From Salinirussus salinus (GTDB lineage: Archaea; Halobacteriota; Halobacteria; Halobacteriales; Haloarculaceae), in assembly GCF_009831455.1 (NCBI RefSeq), contig NZ_WOWO01000002.1:310001-374000 (forward strand): a stretch of DNA of 64,000 bases, in the 5' to 3' direction. A program made the translations under genes and the position numbers. Positions 1-8,030 of this stretch are shown here, piece by piece. Each line of letters opens with the position of its first letter. Positions within the stretch are counted from its first letter, which is position 1. The notes under the pieces were generated by a model. The model was not told the origin of the DNA. It did not search any database and saw nothing but the letters and a program-made list of their open reading frames with translations.

Positions 1-2
1 AG

Positions 3-500
3 GAGTTCGGCCTCGACGGGAGCCTGGCCGAACAGGTCGCCTACGGCCGCCGGATGCCGCTGTTCGAGGCGGCCGTCGAGCGCGGCGTCGACCCCAACCT
101 CGCGGCCCGGACCGTCGAGTCCACCGTCACGGAGCTTCGCCGGGACGGCGTCCCCGTCGAGGAACTGACCGACGACCACTTCCGCGGGGTCTTCGCCCTG
201 CTGGCCGACGACGAGGTGGCTTCCGAGGGCGTCCCGGACCTGCTGACCGCGCTGGCCGAGGAGCCTGCCCTCTCCGCCGAAGAGGCTGCCGAACAGGAGG
301 ACCTGGGGAGCGCCAATACGGAGGCGGTCCGCGAAGCGGTCGTGGAGGTCGTCGAGCGCCACGCCGACCAGGTCGAGGAGGAGGGGATGGGTGCCTTCTC
401 CGCGCTGATGGGCGAGTGCATGGGCGCGCTGCGGGGGAAAGCCGAGGGCGACGTCGTGAGCGACGTGCTCCGCGAGGAGATCCAGAAGCGGGCTACCTGA
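3..500 (+). CDS. gatE: Glu-tRNA(Gln) amidotransferase subunit E, C-terminal part
   Basis: The gene is cut by the left window edge; only the last 165 residues are present. GatE works with GatD to convert mischarged Glu-tRNA(Gln) to Gln-tRNA(Gln), the archaeal route to this aminoacyl-tRNA. The visible part is the YqeY-like helical tail: a run of helices followed by a C-terminal block containing GAFSALMGECMG and ending EIQKRAT, which is typical of GatB/GatE tails and contacts the tRNA. The reading frame is open from base 3, so the ATG at 54 is internal and not a start. It is convergent with the DUF35 gene and overlaps its end by 8 bp. Confidence 0.88.
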   Translation, partial: EFGLDGSLAEQVAYGRRMPLFEAAVERGVDPNLAARTVESTVTELRRDGVPVEELTDDHFRGVFALLADDEVASEGVPDLLTALAEEPALSAEEAAEQEDLGSANTEAVREAVVEVVERHADQVEEEGMGAFSALMGECMGALRGKAEGDVVSDVLREEIQKRAT

Positions 501-957
501 GCGCGAACTCGTGGACGGGCCACTCGGCCTCGTAGGAGAGGTGCATCTCGGGGTCGATGCCGACCTCCGCGGGGTCGCGCACCCGGAGTTCGACGGCCGA
601 GCCGATTTCGACCTCTTCCAGGTCCGCGGTCACTCGCCCGGCCAGCCGCGCGCCCGAGTCGAGTTCGACGACTGCGACCGTCACCGGCGCGAGGTCGGCG
701 AACGGTGAGGGCGGCTGGTAGACGGCGGTGTAGCTGACGACCGTCCCGGTCTGTGGCTGCTCCTCGGTCTCGACCGCCCGACTCCCGCAGCCGTAACAGG
801 CCGGCCGCGGCGGCACGAGGTGGGTCCCACAGTCCGTACACCGGCCGGCGACGAGCCGCCCCTCCGCGAGCGCGTCGAAGAAGCCGGGCAGCGTGAAGGG
901 GGAGCCGCTGGTGACGTCTTCGGGCGCAAGCGGCCCCGTCCGCGGTCCCTCCGTCAT
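493..957 (-). CDS. DUF35 zinc-ribbon / OB-fold acyl-CoA-binding protein
   Basis: A 154-residue protein. Near residues 31-53 are two CxxC pairs (CTDC and CYGC) forming a rubredoxin-like zinc ribbon, followed by an OB-fold domain. This is the DUF35 architecture. Family members partner thiolases or HMG-CoA synthases, and in archaea they scaffold transfer of acyl-CoA between such enzymes. I chose the ATG at 957 because it overlaps the thiolase stop codon by 4 bp (ATGA), which implies translational coupling to the upstream thiolase; longer versions of this frame run back into the thiolase and look like shadow. The role as a thiolase partner is inferred from family and context. Confidence 0.87.
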   Translation of the reverse strand: MTEGPRTGPLAPEDVTSGSPFTLPGFFDALAEGRLVAGRCTDCGTHLVPPRPACYGCGSRAVETEEQPQTGTVVSYTAVYQPPSPFADLAPVTVAVVELDSGARLAGRVTADLEEVEIGSAVELRVRDPAEVGIDPEMHLSYEAEWPVHEFALR

Positions 958-2120
958 CTGCCGGCCCTCCGGAGGACGTGTACTGCGGTGTGGGCATCCG
1001 CCAGGCCACCCTCGTTGATCAGCAGCGCGGTATCCGCATCCGGGACCTGACGGTCGCCGGCCCGGCCGGTCAGCTGCTCGTACCCCTCGACGGCCTGGAA
1101 CAGCCCGGTCGCGCCGATGGGGTGACCGCGCGCCTTGAGGCCGCCGCTGGTGTTGACCCGGACGTCGGTCCACCCCGGAGAGCGCTCGCCGGGCTCGCGG
1201 ACCGTCTCGGCGCCCCTCCCCCCGGGGGCGAAGCCGGCCGCCTCCGCGAGCAGCGCCTCGCAGACGGTGAAGGCGTCGTGGACCTCCGCGACGTCCACGT
1301 CGGCCGGTTCGACCCCCGCCTCCTCGTAGGCGCGGCCCGCGGCCACGTCCGCGCCTTCGACGTAGGTGAGGTCGCGCTCGGCGACCGCGAGCGTGTTCGC
1401 CGCGGTCCCGACCCCTGCGACTTCGACGGGCTCGGTGCCCAGGTCGGCCGCAGTTCCGGGCTCAGCGACGAGCACCGCGGCTGCGCCGTCGCTGACGGGC
1501 GCGCAGTCGTACAGCTTCAGCGGCGGCGCCACCGGGTCGGACTCGAGGACCGTCTCGACGTCGACCTCGTGGTCGAACATCGCGCGCGGGTTGGCGGCGG
1601 CGTTGCGGTGGTTCTTGACCGCGATCCGCGCCAGGTCCTCCTCGGTCGCGTCGGTCTCGTGGAGATAGCGCCGGGCCAGCAGCGCGTACTGGCTGGGCGC
1701 GGTGATGCCCGAGCGCTGTTCCAGCGCGCGCTCGAAAGCCGCCGCCAGGGCGTTGGTCGCGCCCTCGGTCCCCCCGGCGGTCATCTTCTCGACCCCGCAG
1801 GCCAGCACCGCGTCGTGGACCCCGGCCCGGACGTCCCGAACGGCGTTTTTCAGCGCGAGCGCGCCCGCAGCAGCGCAGGCCTCCACGCGCTCGGCCGGGC
1901 AGTTGCGCAGCCCGGCCCACTCCGCCAGCAGCGTCCCCTGCATGATCTGGTTCTCGTAGCGCTCGGACTGTGCGCCGACGTAAACGGCGTCGACGACCTC
2001 GGCGGGGTCGGGCAACCCCTCGAAGGCCTCGGCCAGTGCCCGGGAGAACAGGTCCCGGCCGGGCAGGTCCGTCCGGCCGACCGGAGAGGTTCCGACGGTT
2101 GCGATGTGAGCCTGTACCAT
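954..2120 (-). CDS. Thiolase family protein (acetyl-CoA acetyltransferase / SCP-x type)
   Basis: A 388-residue thiolase-fold enzyme for condensing or cleaving acyl-CoA. The nucleophilic cysteine is Cys82 in VEACAAAG, and the histidine-containing blocks HDAFT and GHPIGATG are present. The last canonical block, which carries a second catalytic cysteine in biosynthetic thiolases, reads INEGG and lacks it, as in the SCP-2/archaeal subgroup. The start ATG sits about 26 bp after an AT-rich CGCTTAACC element (2139-2147, minus strand), consistent with a leaderless mRNA. The downstream DUF35 gene overlaps it by 4 bp. No HMG-CoA synthase gene lies beside it here, so the physiological substrate is not fixed. 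Confidence 0.88.
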   Translation of the reverse strand: MVQAHIATVGTSPVGRTDLPGRDLFSRALAEAFEGLPDPAEVVDAVYVGAQSERYENQIMQGTLLAEWAGLRNCPAERVEACAAAGALALKNAVRDVRAGVHDAVLACGVEKMTAGGTEGATNALAAAFERALEQRSGITAPSQYALLARRYLHETDATEEDLARIAVKNHRNAAANPRAMFDHEVDVETVLESDPVAPPLKLYDCAPVSDGAAAVLVAEPGTAADLGTEPVEVAGVGTAANTLAVAERDLTYVEGADVAAGRAYEEAGVEPADVDVAEVHDAFTVCEALLAEAAGFAPGGRGAETVREPGERSPGWTDVRVNTSGGLKARGHPIGATGLFQAVEGYEQLTGRAGDRQVPDADTALLINEGGLADAHTAVHVLRRAGR

Positions 2121-2220
2121 GCTCGGAGTTCCCGCCCGGCCCGCTTAACCGTTCGGTCCGTTCCGGCCGTCGCGTGCGCTCACATACCGGCCGGACTCGG
2201 GTGAGCGTCGCCGGAACGTG

Positions 2221-2236
2221 CGACCAAATATTAATA
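2221..2236 (+). promoter_or_regulatory. TATA-like promoter of the FilR1-like regulator
   Basis: The AT-rich stretch CCAAATATTAATATGA is isolated in GC-rich sequence. Its centre is about 29 bp before the ATG at 2260, the spacing expected for a leaderless haloarchaeal transcript. This placement is what rules out the GTG at 2218 as the start. Confidence 0.6.
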
Positions 2237-2259
2237 TGAGGGTTGACAAGCAGACCCCT

Positions 2260-3114
2260 ATGGGCGAGCGGGAGGACGGAACGATGGAAGACGCGCTCAA
2301 GGAGATCGCCTATCTCACACGGTCGCCGAACCGCGTGAGGATACTCGACTGTCTCGCCGAGGGGCCGCGGACCCGGCGGGAGGCTAAAGAAGCCAGTGGG
2401 GCAACCCGGACGACGGTTGACCGGATCGTGAATGAGCTTGAAGACCGCGGCTGGGTCGAACGCACGACGGACGGCAATTACGCCGCGACCCCTGTCGGCA
2501 GACAGCTCGTGCGGGAGCTGACACCGCTTGTCCGCGCAGTCGAGGCTATCCAGGAACTCGGAAGCGCCGTCGAGTGGCTCCCGCTCGACGAACTCTCGGT
2601 CGGACTCCAGGATTTCGCCGACGCGACGGTCAGGCGTCCGGACCGCGGCGACCCTGTAGACACGATCGACTACATGACTGACCTGGTCCGCGAGGCAAGC
2701 GAGCTCAGGGCCCTGACACACCTAGTTCCGCCGGAGTCGTTCCTCCGCGTCACGCACGATGCCATCGTATCGGGACAGCTCCGCCTGGAGGGTGTCGTCC
2801 CCACCGACCACGTCGAACCGTATATCGAGACACAGAGACGTCGCGAGCGGTGGCAAGCGATCCTCGAGGCGGGCGGTGAACTCCACCTACATGAGGCAGC
2901 TCTCCCCTGCAACATGTGGATCATCGACGAAACGGTCCTGATCAAACGCAGCGACCCCGGTCGGATGGAGGACTCCTACGGTGTGCCGGTCGTGACGACA
3001 GACGGGACCGTTCGGGACGCGGCGCACGACCTGATCGACCGATATCGGGACGCCGGAACTCAGGTCGGCCCCGGTGCGTTCGACGTGCTCGCCGACGAGC
3101 CCGAGACATCCTGA
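2260..3114 (+). CDS. HTH transcriptional regulator, FilR1-like
   Basis: A 284-residue protein. An N-terminal winged helix-turn-helix (about residues 10-75 from ATG 2260) contains a strong recognition-helix region (ATRTTVDRIVNELEDRGWVE). The rest resembles the FilR1 middle domain found in many haloarchaeal and methanogen regulators, ending in a segment with MWIIDETVLIKRSD. I start it at ATG 2260 because a TATA-like element lies at the right distance; a further in-frame ATG is at 2284. The FAD-dependent oxidoreductase gene follows on the same strand after 116 bp, so regulation of that gene is a reasonable guess. The ligand is unknown. Confidence 0.82.
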   Translation: MGEREDGTMEDALKEIAYLTRSPNRVRILDCLAEGPRTRREAKEASGATRTTVDRIVNELEDRGWVERTTDGNYAATPVGRQLVRELTPLVRAVEAIQELGSAVEWLPLDELSVGLQDFADATVRRPDRGDPVDTIDYMTDLVREASELRALTHLVPPESFLRVTHDAIVSGQLRLEGVVPTDHVEPYIETQRRRERWQAILEAGGELHLHEAALPCNMWIIDETVLIKRSDPGRMEDSYGVPVVTTDGTVRDAAHDLIDRYRDAGTQVGPGAFDVLADEPETS

Positions 3115-3230
3115 GCGGGGCTGTTTGCGCGTTCCGGAGACGACTGCGGGTACTCGCACACGGTGTGGGCAATTCCCCACGGGATAATCTGGTATGGGTT
3201 CCCGCGGAACGTGTCGGTAACGGATCGACA

Positions 3231-4586
3231 ATGAGCCTGACTGCAATACCCAAATACGACAGCGAACGAGTCTCGACGGCAGGGGACCACGCAGTCGTGG
3301 TCGGCGGGAGTATGGCTGGCCTGGTGAGCGCCCGCGTTCTTGCGGATGCCTTCGAGTCGGTGACCGTGCTCGAACGCGATTCGCTTCACGACGACCGGGA
3401 ACCCCGTCGTGGCGTCCCCCAGGGACGGCACGTCCACGCACTCCAGACGGCCGGACGGGAGGTGCTCGAAACGCTGTTTCCGGGCTATCAGCAGGATCTG
3501 GCCGCAGCCGGTGCTGAAGTGATCGACGTGGCCACGGATTTCAGTTTCTACGACGAGGGGGGCTTCGTGGCCGATGGCGACGACCGACAGCCGATGTACT
3601 GTGGGACTCGACCGCTCTTCGAGGTGGTGACGCGACGCCACCTCACCGCCCGTGACGATGTCGCGCTCCGGGACAACTGTCAGTTCACGGGCTACCGTAC
3701 GGACGACCGTGACACGACGGTCACCGGCGTCACACTCCGTAACGAGCAGGCGCGATCCGAGCGGCTTACCGCTGACGTGGTCGTCGACGCGACCGGCCGG
3801 ACGTCACGAACGCCCGACTGGCTGGAGGCTCACGGCTACAGCGTGCCGCCTCTGGAGGAGGTCCACGTCGACCTGGCCTACAGCACGGCCTTCCTCTGCC
3901 GACCGCCGGACGACCGGCGCGCGTTTCACGTCATGCCGTCCCCGCCGCGGAAACGCGGGGTCGTGGTCCTGCCGGTCGAGGGCGACCGGTGGGTCGTGAC
4001 GCTGTTCGGCGTCCACGGTGACCACCCACCGTCGACCATCGACGGGCTGCGAGACTTCGCCGCCGAACTCCCGGCCGAGCCGGTCCAGAGACTCCTCGAC
4101 ACCCACGAGCCAGCCTCGACGGAAGTCGCACAGTATCCGGTCCCCTCGAGCCGGCGCCGGAGGTACTGGGACCTGGAGCGCTTCCCGGACGGGCTGGTCG
4201 TCGCCGGTGACGCGGTCGCGAGTTTCAATCCGGTCTACGGGCAAGGGATGTCCGTCGCAGCGCTGCAAGCGTTACAGCTCCATCACACGCTTGCAGAAAC
4301 GGGAGCCGAAGACATCGGAGTTCAGTTTTTCGACCGGGTCGAACCGGTCATCGAGGACGCGTGGAACGTCGCCGTGGGCACCGATTTCCGGTTCGAGGAA
4401 ACCGAGGGACCGAAGCCGACCGGGACGGACCTTCTGAACCGGTATCTGTCCAGGCTGACTCGCAAGGCTCACCGGGACGCGACTTTGGCAGACGCGTACG
4501 CCCGGGTCATCTCGCTGGAGCGGCGGCCGACGTCGCTCCTCCGTCCGACAGTCGCCTGGCGTGTGCTCAAACCATCTCCGCTCTAA
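3231..4586 (+). CDS. FAD-dependent monooxygenase/oxidoreductase
   Basis: A 451-residue flavoprotein. After about 20 residues comes the dinucleotide-binding motif VVGGSMAGLVSARVL ending in an acidic LERD strand, so FAD binding at the N terminus is clear. The second FAD motif (VVAGDAVASFNP followed by YGQGM) lies about three quarters along. This is the layout of p-hydroxybenzoate hydroxylase / geranylgeranyl reductase-like flavoproteins. The conserved segment RRGVPQGRHVHALQ resembles a subgroup of such enzymes in actinobacteria and haloarchaea whose substrate is unknown. A TATA-like TATGGG is near 3193. It sits next to a regulator gene and its sequence looks slightly less GC-biased than its neighbours, which would fit acquisition by transfer. 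Confidence 0.83.
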   Translation: MSLTAIPKYDSERVSTAGDHAVVVGGSMAGLVSARVLADAFESVTVLERDSLHDDREPRRGVPQGRHVHALQTAGREVLETLFPGYQQDLAAAGAEVIDVATDFSFYDEGGFVADGDDRQPMYCGTRPLFEVVTRRHLTARDDVALRDNCQFTGYRTDDRDTTVTGVTLRNEQARSERLTADVVVDATGRTSRTPDWLEAHGYSVPPLEEVHVDLAYSTAFLCRPPDDRRAFHVMPSPPRKRGVVVLPVEGDRWVVTLFGVHGDHPPSTIDGLRDFAAELPAEPVQRLLDTHEPASTEVAQYPVPSSRRRRYWDLERFPDGLVVAGDAVASFNPVYGQGMSVAALQALQLHHTLAETGAEDIGVQFFDRVEPVIEDAWNVAVGTDFRFEETEGPKPTGTDLLNRYLSRLTRKAHRDATLADAYARVISLERRPTSLLRPTVAWRVLKPSPL

Positions 4587-4603
4587 CCGCCCGGGTAGGT
4601 CTC

Positions 4604-4613
4604 GGGGTTATCC
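4604..4613 (+). promoter_or_regulatory. TATA-like element for the 108-residue protein gene
   Basis: GGGGTTATCC is centred about 28 bp before ATG 4636 and supports that start for a leaderless mRNA. Confidence 0.4.
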
Positions 4614-4635
4614 GCCCTGGGCCCGTACTGGGGGT

Positions 4636-4962
4636 ATGAAGACGCTCGTGACTGAACGGGACGAGTGCATGCTTGCCCGGTTCGAGAGCGACGACCGGGT
4701 GTTCGAGGTGAGTTTCGACTCGGTCGAACCGACTGATGTGACCCTCCGATTCTACCGGGACGGCGACCGCGTCGGGAGTATCTACAACGATGACGGCACC
4801 GACCGGACGATGGCGCGGTTGACAACGGGTCGCGACGGGACCGACTTCATCGGCGTCGAGGTGCCCAAAGAGTTCGTCGCCGAACTGCTCGACGCCGCGG
4901 GCGAAGCCGGCCGGCTGACCGACGACACCGCGGCTGAAGGGTACCGACTCCGGGTGTTGTGA
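4636..4962 (+). CDS. Hypothetical protein, 108 residues
   Basis: I do not recognise a family. The protein is a small soluble alpha/beta-looking polypeptide with alternating beta strands in its first half (cysteine at position 11, then MLARFES, FEVSFDS, VTLRFYRDGDRVGSIY) and a helical end (FVAELLDAAGEAG). No signal peptide or membrane segment is visible, and the composition is acidic like other haloarchaeal proteins. ATG 4636 is preferred over an upstream GTG at 4561 because a TATA-like element lies between them. The gene lies 49 bp after the FAD oxidoreductase gene. Confidence 0.68.
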   Translation: MKTLVTERDECMLARFESDDRVFEVSFDSVEPTDVTLRFYRDGDRVGSIYNDDGTDRTMARLTTGRDGTDFIGVEVPKEFVAELLDAAGEAGRLTDDTAAEGYRLRVL

Positions 4963-5058
4963 GGGCGCCGCCCGGGCCGGTTTTGCCAGCTTCCGTGTGG
5001 TCCCCGCACCGGGTGGCAACGTGCGGTGAAACGCCCCGCCCAGGGTTTCAAGTGGCGG

Positions 5059-5322
5059 TTACTCGAACAGCCCCTCTTCGCGAAACCCGTGCATCAGGTC
5101 GTCGACCAACTCGTCGGCCGTCTCGTAGGGGTAGTCCTGATAGTCGGCGTACGTCATCCCGAGGTCCATCACCTTGATCGACACGTCACCCGCTTCGAAG
5201 GTCGTGCCCGGGCCATCCGGAAGGGCCGGAACCAGTTCCATCGGGCCGTCGACCGGGAAGTCCGCGCCGCCGAACACCTCTTCTAGCTCCTGTCTGAGTC
5301 GTTCTGCGGTATCAGAAGTCAC
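5059..5322 (-). CDS. MTH865-like small protein
   Basis: An 87-residue protein resembling Methanothermobacter MTH865 and its relatives: a helix, the motif GGADFPVDGPMELVPALP, then GPGTTFEAGDVSIK and a C-terminal helix after YPYETADELVDDL. The family has a solved small helical fold but no known function. The frame also offers a GTG at 5346. I prefer the GTG at 5322 because the resulting N terminus matches the family length and a T-rich TATA-like tract (about 5348-5355, minus strand) then lies about 28 bp upstream. It is transcribed from the strand opposite the preceding gene and lies beside the TrmJ-like gene. Confidence 0.7.
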   Translation of the reverse strand: MTSDTAERLRQELEEVFGGADFPVDGPMELVPALPDGPGTTFEAGDVSIKVMDLGMTYADYQDYPYETADELVDDLMHGFREEGLFE

Positions 5323-5364
5323 GGTGTGGAGTTCGGCAGCGATCACAAAAACTCTTCCCGCAGG

Positions 5365-6126
5365 TCACTCCTCCCGCAGCCGCTGGCTCGCTTTCCTGAA
5401 CACGCCCCGAAGCGTCCGGACTTCCCGTCCGGTCGGGTGCGCGCGCCCGAGCAGCCGGCGCCAGAGCCGGCCAGCCTTCGGCCGTTTCTCCTCGGGGTGG
5501 CCGACTGCCTCCAGGAAGTCGGCGAACTGGTCGTGCAGCCCCTCGATGGCCCGCTCATCGGCGCGGTCGGTCCGCTCGGGGAGCTGGCTCTCCTCAAGAC
5601 TCAGCTCCCGGAGTTCGTACAGTGCCACCGTCGCAGCCTGGCCGAGGTTCAGCACCGGGTAGTCGGCGCTGGCGGGGATCGAAGCCACCTGGTCGAGTCT
5701 GGCGAGTTCGTCGTTGGTGAGCCCGACCCGCTCGCGGCCGAAGACCAGACAGGTCGCCGCGTCGACTCCCCGGAGGTCCTCTGCCAGTTCGGCCGGTGTC
5801 GCGAACGGGTAGCGGACGTGTTTGGTCGCGTCCTCGTTGGTGACGGCGGTGAAGCCCACAGTGTGAAACTGCTCGACAAGGAAGTCAAAGGAGACCTCGC
5901 GGGCGCCGGGGAGCACGTCCTCGCGGGCGGCGCCGGCGAAGCCGTAGGCCTCCCCCTCGGGGTCCAGCTCGGGCGGGTCGACGAGGTACAGGTCCGCGAG
6001 CCCGAAGTTCTTCATCGCGCGGGCGATGGTACCGACGTTCCCGGGGGTCTCGGCGTCGACGACCGCGACCGAGAGCCCCGGGCTCCCGTCCGCGTCCGTG
6101 CGCCGGCCCGCCTCGTCGTCGCTCAT
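5365..6126 (-). CDS. trmJ: TrmH/TrmJ-family RNA 2'-O-methyltransferase
   Basis: A 253-residue SPOUT methyltransferase. The three signature blocks are visible: motif 1 [13 protein letters not shown], motif 2 [13 protein letters not shown] and motif 3 [14 protein letters not shown], which build the trefoil knot that binds S-adenosylmethionine. Archaeal TrmJ methylates the ribose of C32 in tRNA, and this is the closest functional match; an rRNA target cannot be excluded. A C-terminal extension of about 80 residues (helical, ending QRLREE) matches TrmJ. The ATG at 6126 overlaps the TGA of the upstream 174-residue gene by 4 bp, so the two are translationally coupled. Confidence 0.86.
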   Translation of the reverse strand: MSDDEAGRRTDADGSPGLSVAVVDAETPGNVGTIARAMKNFGLADLYLVDPPELDPEGEAYGFAGAAREDVLPGAREVSFDFLVEQFHTVGFTAVTNEDATKHVRYPFATPAELAEDLRGVDAATCLVFGRERVGLTNDELARLDQVASIPASADYPVLNLGQAATVALYELRELSLEESQLPERTDRADERAIEGLHDQFADFLEAVGHPEEKRPKAGRLWRRLLGRAHPTGREVRTLRGVFRKASQRLREE

Positions 6127-6647
6127 ACGTCCAGATCGTCGAGGTCGAGGTCCAGCGCCTCCTGTTCTTCCTCCTCGAGTTCGGCGGCCTGCTCGGCCAC
6201 CTCGTCGAGGCTCTCGGCCTGCATCGGGTCGGGGAGGTCGTCGGGGGCCTCGTCGACGTGCTCGACCGGGCCGAACGACTCGGGGGCACGGTTGCCCTCG
6301 GCGAACCACTCGAAGAACTCGTCCTGGAGGGTGGCGGTGCCGGCGTACTCCGAGCCGCCTTCCTCCTGGAACCAGTAGACGAAATCCGGCTCGTGTTCGG
6401 TACAGAGCAACACCTCCGCGAGCGGCTCGCCGTAGACCACGTCGCCCATGTTACACTGCTCGACGTTCTCCTGACCGTGGACCAGCCAGCAGGCGCTGCA
6501 GGGTTCGCCCAGCAGCGCCTGAAGCCGTATCAGCCGGTTGCGGGTGTCTTCGGGCATCTCCGCGATGTCCCGGACGGTGCCGTCCTCGTCGAAGACGAGG
6601 TCCTCGTCGAAGCGCCAGCCGCGCAGACCGATGGAGACTTTCGCCAT
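6123..6647 (-). CDS. Conserved haloarchaeal protein with CxxC...C...C cluster
   Basis: A 174-residue protein of unknown function. Cys50-S-A-Cys53, Cys65 and Cys82 (followed by His85) could bind a metal. The C-terminal 60 residues are highly acidic, ending in a DLDLDDLDV tail. There is no signal or membrane segment. ATG 6647 is chosen because a TATA-like GACTTTTGC (6672-6680, minus strand) sits about 28 bp upstream; the open frame before it is shadow. The stop overlaps the start of the TrmJ-like gene by 4 bp, which suggests a job linked to RNA modification, though only by position. Confidence 0.72.
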   Translation of the reverse strand: MAKVSIGLRGWRFDEDLVFDEDGTVRDIAEMPEDTRNRLIRLQALLGEPCSACWLVHGQENVEQCNMGDVVYGEPLAEVLLCTEHEPDFVYWFQEEGGSEYAGTATLQDEFFEWFAEGNRAPESFGPVEHVDEAPDDLPDPMQAESLDEVAEQAAELEEEEQEALDLDLDDLDV

Positions 6648-6759
6648 ACCCGGCGGTACGCCCCTGGCGGGCAAAAGTCGTCTGAAGCAGCCCGGGGGTG
6701 ACGGTAGGAAAAGCGTACGGCGGAACCCGGTCACGGCAGACTAGTCTCTGTCGAGGGGC

Positions 6760-7842
6760 TCAGCAGCCGATCCCGTCGGCGACCGAGAGCAGCGTCGACT
6801 TCTCGAGGTTGCCGAAGACCACGTACTCGGTGCCGTTACACGACCAGACCACGTTCCCGGTCGAGTCGCCCACGGAGCGGTAGGTCGCGTCGTGACCGTC
6901 GACGGTGACCTGCTCGTCACCCTCCATTTCGACCTGCATCGCGTCGGTGGCCTCCGAGAGCGAGACCGTCACGTCGTGCTCGCCGTCGCTGTAATCGACC
7001 ATCACCGACCGCGGCTCACCGCTCTCGCTCTCGAAGACGGTCGCGTCCTCGAAGGAGAAGCCCTCGGGGAGCTCCGCGGGCGGCACGTCCAGGTCGACCG
7101 CCGAGGCGAGTTCGTCGCGGTCCTCGTAGGTCTCCGTCTCGGTCTCGACGACGTTGTCCTCGTAGGTCGCGTCAGCCGGCGGGTCGAACTCGAAGGTGCC
7201 CGCCTCGAACTCGGGGTTCAGTTCGACGTCCGAGAAGGTGACCGTCGTGGTCAGGTTAGCCATCGCCGAGGACTCCATCTCCATCTTCACGGGGACCATC
7301 CGGTCGGTCTCGACCCACAGCGTCACCGAGTCGACGAAGCCGTCCGACTCGTTCGTGGGAACGAGCGTGGCCTTGTGGGCCTCCGTGCCCTCGACCGTCT
7401 CGGTCCCGTTGTAGATGACGTCCGTCTGTTCGACGAGCTGGTCGAACTGCGCGCTCAGGTTCGAGCCCATCGCGGGACCGTCCATCTCGACGTCGAAGGT
7501 GTGGTAGACGTTCTCGCTTTCGTCGTAGCTGATCATCGCCGAGCCGTTGTAGACTGTCACGTCACCGGCGTTTTGCTCCGGCTGGAGCGTCTCCATCCGA
7601 TACTCGCCGGTCCGGAGGTCGACAGCCACGTCGGCCTTCGACGTCACGGACCGGTCACCCGTCTCTACTTCGGTCGTCATGGTCGCTTCGAAACCGTCCA
7701 GTTCCTCGAGCCTGTCCGCGAGGCGGTCGGCCACCTGCTGTTGCTGGTCGTCGTCGAGCTGTCCGGCGAAGCCGGCACAGCCCGCGAGCACCAGCAGCGC
7801 GGCGACCGCGAGCGCGGGGAGGGCTTTGCGTTTCGGGGACAT
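6760..7842 (-). CDS. Lipoprotein with LolA-like fold (outer-membrane-lipoprotein-sorting protein homologue)
   Basis: A 360-residue exported lipoprotein. The N terminus has basic residues (SPKRK), a hydrophobic stretch and the lipobox LVLAGC, so it should be anchored to the outer face of the membrane by the cysteine. The body is beta-rich with repeated TMTTEVET, VDLRTGEYRM, and TLWVETDRMVPVKMEME blocks, as in the LolA-like domain of haloarchaeal surface proteins, followed by a C-terminal DUF4367-like segment (PEGFSFEDATVF). Two cysteines near the C terminus (WSCNGTEY, DGIGC) could form a disulfide. Archaea have no outer membrane, so the LolA name describes fold only. Confidence 0.78.
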   Translation of the reverse strand: MSPKRKALPALAVAALLVLAGCAGFAGQLDDDQQQQVADRLADRLEELDGFEATMTTEVETGDRSVTSKADVAVDLRTGEYRMETLQPEQNAGDVTVYNGSAMISYDESENVYHTFDVEMDGPAMGSNLSAQFDQLVEQTDVIYNGTETVEGTEAHKATLVPTNESDGFVDSVTLWVETDRMVPVKMEMESSAMANLTTTVTFSDVELNPEFEAGTFEFDPPADATYEDNVVETETETYEDRDELASAVDLDVPPAELPEGFSFEDATVFESESGEPRSVMVDYSDGEHDVTVSLSEATDAMQVEMEGDEQVTVDGHDATYRSVGDSTGNVVWSCNGTEYVVFGNLEKSTLLSVADGIGC

Positions 7843-8000
7843 TGCATTCGTGGATTCACCCGGCATCCACTTCAAACGGTGTCGGAGCCTGCCCGGGTGG
7901 AAAACGAGGAAAAGGTACTTATACCACCCCCCGCCCCGGAAGGCGCGCCGGACGGGATTCCCGCCGGGTCGACGCCGCGCAAGCTACCCGTGACCGACCG

Positions 8001-8008
8001 GCTTAACA
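8001..8008 (+). promoter_or_regulatory. TATA-like element for folP
   Basis: GCTTAACA lies 25-30 bp before ATG 8031. The same 188 bp intergenic region also contains CTTATACC near 7917-7924. Confidence 0.45.
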
Positions 8009-8030
8009 GGCTCGCAGCCCACATGTGGGT

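Noticed and set aside
2218-2259. Longer start (GTG 2218) for the FilR1-like regulator
   Set aside because: The TATA-like element lies inside this extension, so the mRNA would not contain it.
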